Assembly: GCA_937996795.1 (NCBI GenBank)
Contig: CALKUH010000033.1
Location: 1-37,394 of the forward strand
Direction: 5' to 3'
Length of the DNA: 37,394 nt
Source of the DNA: an uncultured Verrucomicrobiota bacterium
GTDB lineage: Bacteria > Verrucomicrobiota > Kiritimatiellia > CAIVKH01
Positions 32,924 to 37,394 of this stretch are shown here, piece after piece. Each line of letters opens with the position of its first letter. Positions within the stretch are counted from its first letter, which is position 1. The translations under genes were made by a program, and so were the position numbers. The notes under the pieces were generated by a model. The model saw nothing but the letters and a program-made list of their open reading frames with translations, had not been told where the DNA came from and made no database searches.

Positions 32924-35557
32924 TCAGGGGATCGGAGCTGCCATGCGCCAGAAGAGTTTGGGGCCGATGTTGGTGACCGGGATCAGCATGGTCTGGTTGG
33001 TGGCCAGGATGGTTTGGATGGACGTCCAGGTGCCGGTCAATTCCTCTGTGGCCTCGACGTAATAGGTGGCATCGACCACGAAGGACGTGCTGGACAGGGT
33101 CAGGGTGTCGGGCGTGGAACCGGGGCCAATGGAGACCGGGGAGAGTTCGGTGATCGTGAACGGAACGAAGTCCAGGAGGATGTCGCCATCGCTCTCGCGC
33201 ACCTTGAAGGACCCGCCCTGCAGGCTGGGCCCGAAGTTGGCGGTGCTGACGGTGAATTTGTTCGAGGCGAAGCCCGTGACGCTGCCCGCTTCCACGATGG
33301 TCCAGCTGATCGCGTTCGTGGCGGTGAAGTTGTCCAGCGTGGCGTTTGTCCAGATCAGGTCCACCGTGATGGGGCCGGTACCCACGCTGACCGTGCCCGA
33401 GCCCGTGGTGCCGACGCGGATGATGTCCCACGCATCCGGCCCGGCGGAGAGCGCGTTCGTGATGTCAATGTAGAGCGTGCCCGCGTTCAGCGCGAGGCCG
33501 TTGGTGACACGGATGCTGTTGGGCAGGCCGTTGCTGACCGGCGCGATGCCGCCGGCATCCAGCGTGAGCGTGTTCACGCGGGGCGAACCCGTCAGTAGAC
33601 CGCCGGCGACAATGACCGGGCTGAAGTTGATCGGGGCGGTCGCGCGCAGCGCGCCGTTGCTGATGATGGTGGGGCCGGTGTGGTTGATCGAATTGGGGTG
33701 GGAAAGCTGGAGTTCACCCGCGCCGACCTTGACGATGGATGCGTTGGTGCCGCGGATCGCCCAATTGAAGCTGCCCGGGCTCGTGTTGTCGCCACCGATG
33801 GTCAGCGTGGAGTCGTTGGCGATCACCAGTCCCAGCACGTTGACGCTGCCGCCGTTGATCGAGCCGATGGACGTGTTCTGGCGGATCAGCATCGTCTGCG
33901 CGTCGCTGTTGCCGCTGAACAGGTTGATCCACGCGTTGTTCCCCAGCGCGCCGCTGACACCCGGCACATCCGGCGCATCAGCGATGACGCTGCCGCCCTG
34001 GATCGTGAACTTATTGGTGAAGGAATTGTTGCCCGTGAGCACGACCGTGCCCGTGCCCATTTTCCAGAACTCGCCGTCGCCAGTGATGGCGCCCGAGAGG
34101 GTCAGTTCCGCTCCCGCTGTGGGCATGTTGAGCACGCCGCGGAGCCCATTCAGGGTGAAGGACTTGTTCAGGTTGGTCGTGGGGCCGGTGTAGGCGAGGG
34201 TTCCGATGGTGGCACCGTTGCCCAGGAAGATGGGCAGCGCGCCGGAGCCCAGGGGCCCATTATCGCCCACGTTGTTGACGCGCTCCACGCGAACCGTTCC
34301 CGCGCCGATTGTCAGCCGTCCGCTGAACGTATTGGTTCCGTTCAGCACCAGCGTGCCGGTTCCGAACTTCTGGACCTGTCCCGCGCCGCTGATGACGTTG
34401 TTGAGCGTGACCGTCGCGTTGCCGCTCGCGAAGTTAAACTGGCCGACGCCCGCCGGCACGTCGAACCGCCGGTCGCTGACGGAGGCGCCGGTCCCCTGGA
34501 TGCTAAGCACGCCCACCTTGCCGGTCGTGCCCAGGGATACGATGCTGCCCGTGCTGAATCCAAGTGGACCGGCGACGCCCGTCGCGTTCACGTTGGTGAC
34601 TTGCAGCGAGCCGTCCAGTACGTTGATGGGCCCCGAAAACACATTCAGCCCGTCGAGCCGCAGCGCGCCCGCGCCGTCCTTGGTGAAGCCGTTCCCGACC
34701 CCGCCGCCATCGATCACGCCGCCGACGGTCAGGGTGTTGGTGACAACCGTGATAACCAGGTTGGTCGTCCGGATCGAAACGCTGCCGGCGCCGAGATGAA
34801 GCGCCTGCGACCCGACGAACGAGAAGCTGTTGCTCCAGAGGTGCGCCTGAGTGCGCAGGCGAGGCCACGCGGTGACCGTTTTATCGATTGCGCCGCCGTT
34901 GAGGATGATCGTATTGGCCGCGTTGCCGAGCGCGTTGGAATGATTGATGACCAGGGTGCCGGACTCGAGGGTGAACTCGGTGGCGGGTCCGCCAAACGCG
35001 TTGGCGCCTTGCAGGATCAGCCGACCCGGGCCACGGAACGAAAGGTCCTTCCCGTCCGCACCCGCGATGGGGCTCTGGATGAAGAGTTGGTTGACCGCGT
35101 CCGCGTGGAAGCTGAACGACGTCGCGGCGCCCAGCGTGAGCGTGATGATCCCGCGCGGGGTATTGCCGCCGATGGAGATGAGTCCGCCCGGTTCGCCGAC
35201 GCTGGCGAGCACGTCCGAACCGCCAAGGGCGTTGTTGGTCAGTCCGTCCAGCGTGAGGAAGTAGTTGCTCGTGGAGCTGCCGCCGGTCGCGCTGACCCAA
35301 TGCTGGGTGCTCGACGTGTTGGTGAACGCCAACGAATTGATCGTGAAGTCCCCCCCGAGGAAGCTGGCCGAGTTCGCCCCGCCGATGTTGGTGTACAGCA
35401 CGTCATCCGTGCTGACGGGCATTCCCGTGGGCGACCACAGCGACGCCGTGATCCATGCGTTGTTGTCACCACGCCCCCATCGTTTGACTTCCGCCTGTGC
35501 GGTCGAGCCCAGCAGGGCCAGGCCCAGGGCCGTGCAAAGAATACGAAAAGTGCTCAT
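32924..35557 (-). CDS. autotransporter-type beta-repeat (PATR) secreted protein
   Basis: It has 877 aa, with a signal peptide (residues 1-22, ending AQA). The body is a beta-helix of repeats of the PATR type, such as GAGALRLDGLNVFSGPINV, GTGTLVLNGTNTFSGRLTI and GTGTVVLTGNNSFTNKFTI. There is no C-terminal outer-membrane beta-barrel, so it is not a self-exporting autotransporter. Instead it ends in a module of about 53 residues (825-877) shared with the next gene upstream. ATG 35557 follows AAGGAG. It is probably a surface adhesin or glycan-contact protein. Confidence 0.8.
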   Translation of the reverse strand: MSTFRILCTALGLALLGSTAQAEVKRWGRGDNNAWITASLWSPTGMPVSTDDVLYTNIGGANSASFLGGDFTINSLAFTNTSSTQHWVSATGGSSTSNYFLTLDGLTNNALGGSDVLASVGEPGGLISIGGNTPRGIITLTLGAATSFSFHADAVNQLFIQSPIAGADGKDLSFRGPGRLILQGANAFGGPATEFTLESGTLVINHSNALGNAANTIILNGGAIDKTVTAWPRLRTQAHLWSNSFSFVGSQALHLGAGSVSIRTTNLVITVVTNTLTVGGVIDGGGVGNGFTKDGAGALRLDGLNVFSGPINVLDGSLQVTNVNATGVAGPLGFSTGSIVSLGTTGKVGVLSIQGTGASVSDRRFDVPAGVGQFNFASGNATVTLNNVISGAGQVQKFGTGTLVLNGTNTFSGRLTIGAGTVRVERVNNVGDNGPLGSGALPIFLGNGATIGTLAYTGPTTNLNKSFTLNGLRGVLNMPTAGAELTLSGAITGDGEFWKMGTGTVVLTGNNSFTNKFTIQGGSVIADAPDVPGVSGALGNNAWINLFSGNSDAQTMLIRQNTSIGSINGGSVNVLGLVIANDSTLTIGGDNTSPGSFNWAIRGTNASIVKVGAGELQLSHPNSINHTGPTIISNGALRATAPINFSPVIVAGGLLTGSPRVNTLTLDAGGIAPVSNGLPNSIRVTNGLALNAGTLYIDITNALSAGPDAWDIIRVGTTGSGTVSVGTGPITVDLIWTNATLDNFTATNAISWTIVEAGSVTGFASNKFTVSTANFGPSLQGGSFKVRESDGDILLDFVPFTITELSPVSIGPGSTPDTLTLSSTSFVVDATYYVEATEELTGTWTSIQTILATNQTMLIPVTNIGPKLFWRMAAPIP

Positions 35558-35629
35558 GAGGGGTCTCCTTCCAAACGCCATTTAAGAATCGTACCGATTG
35601 TTCAGATTAAGTAAGGCGAAATAACGCCA

Positions 35630-35650
35630 CAAATAATCACATGCAATCAA
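35630..35650 (-). promoter_or_regulatory. shared upstream words of two leftward units
   Basis: CAAATAAT (35630-35637) and CACATGCAATCAA (35638-35650) match the words at 32837 and 32855 before the glycan operon. The second word extends into a 14-bp dyad TGTAATTGATTGCA (- strand). Only about 80 bp separate it from the ATG of the beta-repeat gene. It is a candidate common regulator site. Confidence 0.35.
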
Positions 35651-35665
35651 TTACAATCAGACGGG

Positions 35666-36481
35666 CTACGGAATGGTGAGGCGCCAGAAGAGCTGCGGGC
35701 CGTTATTGGTCAGGGTGATGATCTGGTTGCGATTCGTGGCGTACACGGATTGAACGGTTGTCCAGATGCCGGTCAGTTCGGGTGTAGCCTCGACGAGGTA
35801 CGTCACGTTGGATTGAAGGAAGGTTCCGGTGAGGAGCAGTAAATCGTTTGTTGAGGGGGCAAGGGACGACACGGACTGAAGACCGTCCACGACGATGTCA
35901 TCCACCCGGCAGGTGGCGGCGCGGCTGATCGTTGCATTGCGAACGAAAATATCGACGCGTGTCACATCCTGCATCACGTTGCTGAACAAGCTGTCCTCGC
36001 TGCCGGACCAGGCGCCGGCCTCTTTTGAAGCCAGCGAAAAAAAGAACTGGTACACGGTGTTGGTGGTGGCGACCAGGGAAGCCAGCGAATTGAAATACCC
36101 GTTGGTTCCGCTGAGCACGGTAAGCCTCAGGTCCTGAAGCAGGTCATTTTCCACGCTGATTTTGAATCCAATCAGTGAAATACCCGCTGCGGAATAATTG
36201 CCCGTGTAGGCCGCGGTAAACAGCCGTCCGGTGGCGGTGAGCGTTGAGCTTCGCGTGAGCAAGTCGGCGGGAAGGATGACGCGCGCGGTCGCGTTGTTTG
36301 TTCCCCAAATGCTGGCCGGACCCGTGTTGGTTCTCCACACACTGCCGGCGGAGTTGGTCCACCCATTCATCCCCGAGGCAAAGGTTTCGGTGTACGGCGA
36401 GGCGCTGCGGGCGGGGAGGATCGCGAGGGCGGATAGCGCGAGGCCGAGAACCCAGCGCCGGATGGGTGCCGGTGAGGTCAT
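35666..36481 (-). CDS. secreted protein with shared C-terminal module
   Basis: This 271-aa protein has no recognised function. The signal peptide ends near residue 27 (PARSA). The middle is a beta-rich, jelly-roll-like region starting YTETFASGMNGWTNSAGSVW, a pattern common in lectin/concanavalin-like secreted domains. The last 52 residues (220-271) match the C-terminus of the beta-repeat protein, 25 of 43 aligned residues identical (VEATPELTG, WTTVQ, ATN, GPQLFWR). It starts 7 bp after the PEP-CTERM gene, so it is co-transcribed with it. Confidence 0.7.
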   Translation of the reverse strand: MTSPAPIRRWVLGLALSALAILPARSASPYTETFASGMNGWTNSAGSVWRTNTGPASIWGTNNATARVILPADLLTRSSTLTATGRLFTAAYTGNYSAAGISLIGFKISVENDLLQDLRLTVLSGTNGYFNSLASLVATTNTVYQFFFSLASKEAGAWSGSEDSLFSNVMQDVTRVDIFVRNATISRAATCRVDDIVVDGLQSVSSLAPSTNDLLLLTGTFLQSNVTYLVEATPELTGIWTTVQSVYATNRNQIITLTNNGPQLFWRLTIP

Positions 36482-36488
36482 GGATGCC

Positions 36489-37220
36489 TCAGGCGGGTTG
36501 TTCAGTGTTGAGGTGCAGGCGGCGGCGGATCGTGAACATCATCACGGCGCCGACGATCAACATACCGACGGAGGAGGCTTCGGGAACGACGCTGTCGCCG
36601 CCGCCGCCGTTGATCGGATCGTCCAGGAGATAGAAGTTATCCACGAAATAGTCCTGTTCGCCCGTGCCGGTGCGGCCGATCTGGAGGTCGATGAAGCTGA
36701 CGTTGGCGAGCACGCCGGCAAACTGCGCGGCGCTTCCGCCGACCCAGTTCGCGTCATAGGTAAGCGATACGCTCAGCCCGGAAAGCCAGCTGCCGGAGGA
36801 GGTCACCTGCGGCAACAGGTTGCGGATGAACGTCGTCGTGCCGTCGCTGATCCGGAAGATGAACGTGGAGGGCAGGATGTCCTGCGCCATGAAGTCGAAC
36901 TGGAACTGCGTGTAGCCGGGGTACAGCGTGTTGTAGTTGCCGATCCACGGCGCGGCATTCACGCGGAAGGCGTCGCTTTCAAAGAACGGCTCGTCCTGCT
37001 CGGCGAACGTGCCCTGCATGGAGCCTGGCAACTGGCCGACCGTGTTGTTCCACGCCACAAGCATCTCGCCGTCGCGCGTATTCCAATCACCGGGCTGCGG
37101 ATCGGCGTCGAAGTATTCGTAGACAATGACGGCCGCGTGGCTGGGCAGGGCGCAGGCGAAGAGGCACGCCGCCACAAGCGACAGGCTGCCCGCCATGAAT
37201 CTGGAAGCTGAAACCCGCAT
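36489..37220 (-). CDS. PEP-CTERM secreted protein
   Basis: It has 243 aa from ATG 37220. The signal peptide (to about residue 29, SHA) is followed by a beta-sandwich-like domain (FDADPQPGDWNTRDG, IGNYNTLYPGYTQFQFDF), probably jelly-roll. The C-terminus VVPEASSVGMLIVGAVMMF then IRRRLH is a PEP-CTERM signal in which VPEAS replaces VPEPS. The Shine-Dalgarno sequence is weak; ATG 37196 is an alternative but would cut the signal peptide. It is first in a two-gene unit with the 271-aa protein. Confidence 0.8.
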   Translation of the reverse strand: MRVSASRFMAGSLSLVAACLFACALPSHAAVIVYEYFDADPQPGDWNTRDGEMLVAWNNTVGQLPGSMQGTFAEQDEPFFESDAFRVNAAPWIGNYNTLYPGYTQFQFDFMAQDILPSTFIFRISDGTTTFIRNLLPQVTSSGSWLSGLSVSLTYDANWVGGSAAQFAGVLANVSFIDLQIGRTGTGEQDYFVDNFYLLDDPINGGGGDSVVPEASSVGMLIVGAVMMFTIRRRLHLNTEQPA

Positions 37221-37394
37221 GAATGCCCTGCTGCTATATCCCCCGCGACAGTTCAAACCACTCCAAAACCATACCCGGATGACCCCGATGCGTCGAGTGC
37301 TAATCCCCCGGAGGAGGACGAGGATGGAATCAGGCGAAGGCGCGTTGCTGAAGGCGGAGCTCCCTGCGGAGCCTGCGGAGGAAGAGGGAGCCGA
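37221..37394. other. right edge, no gene seen
   Basis: No supportable gene. The last 80 bp are purine-rich with short repeats (GCGGAGC, GAGGA), resembling the other palindromic or low-complexity intergenic repeats, but cut off by the window end. Confidence 0.3.

Noticed and set aside
1..37394. CRISPR array or known defence island
   Set aside because: No regularly spaced repeat-spacer array or cas genes; the methyltransferase has no partner, and the toxin-antitoxin pair belongs to the element.

Overview
The window is a GC-rich bacterial chromosome segment. It most likely comes from the PVC group (Verrucomicrobiota/Kiritimatiellota). The pointers are two PEP-CTERM proteins, an autotransporter-type beta-repeat protein, a fucosidase/sulfatase operon, a compact psd-pssA pair and many secreted proteins of unknown role. 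The assignment is an inference from gene content, not from a marker-gene tree. Layout, 1-10.9 kb (all + strand): phospholipid synthesis (psd, pssA), a hypoxanthine/uracil-DNA glycosylase-like protein, an orphan beta-class DNA methyltransferase, a secreted thioredoxin-fold protein that has lost its cysteines, DUF457 and DUF456 membrane proteins, an active-looking TlpA-type thioredoxin, a coupled pair of secreted repeat proteins (about eleven 26-residue repeats, then HEAT repeats), threonine synthase and a YdcF-like protein. Many of these genes overlap by 4 bp. Layout, 10.9-19 kb: a palindromic intergenic repeat cluster; nagB and a 709-aa secreted protein (- strand); rplT-rpmI without infC; a sugar epimerase and a family-2 glycosyltransferase (-), divergent from a UDP-glucose-dehydrogenase-type enzyme (+), which look like exopolysaccharide genes; then a secreted dienelactone-hydrolase-like protein. 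Layout, 19.1-23.8 kb: a tRNA-Tyr gene carries a 4.6-kb integrative element bounded by perfect 62-bp repeats of the tRNA 3' part. It encodes a tyrosine integrase, a Phd/RelE-type toxin-antitoxin pair, an excisionase-like HTH protein, a ParB-like protein and a replication-type HTH protein, all leftward. Its left 650 bp has no convincing gene. Instead it has two long hairpins whose G-U pairs work only on the + strand, an 18-bp terminator hairpin and iteron-like repeats. This region is the best candidate for something undescribed: a structured RNA or a replication origin. Just outside the right end are palindromic repeats and a broken GIY-YIG endonuclease gene. Layout, 24.2-37.4 kb: a PEP-CTERM protein (+), then a long leftward block. 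The block holds a four-gene operon (six-hairpin glycosidase-like protein, GH29 fucosidase, type I sulfatase, GH36-like alpha-galactosidase), preceded by an autotransporter-repeat protein, a secreted protein sharing its C-terminal module, and a second PEP-CTERM protein. Together these look like a locus for using sulfated fucose/galactose glycans with associated surface proteins. Exosortase, sugar transporter and regulator genes are not in the window.
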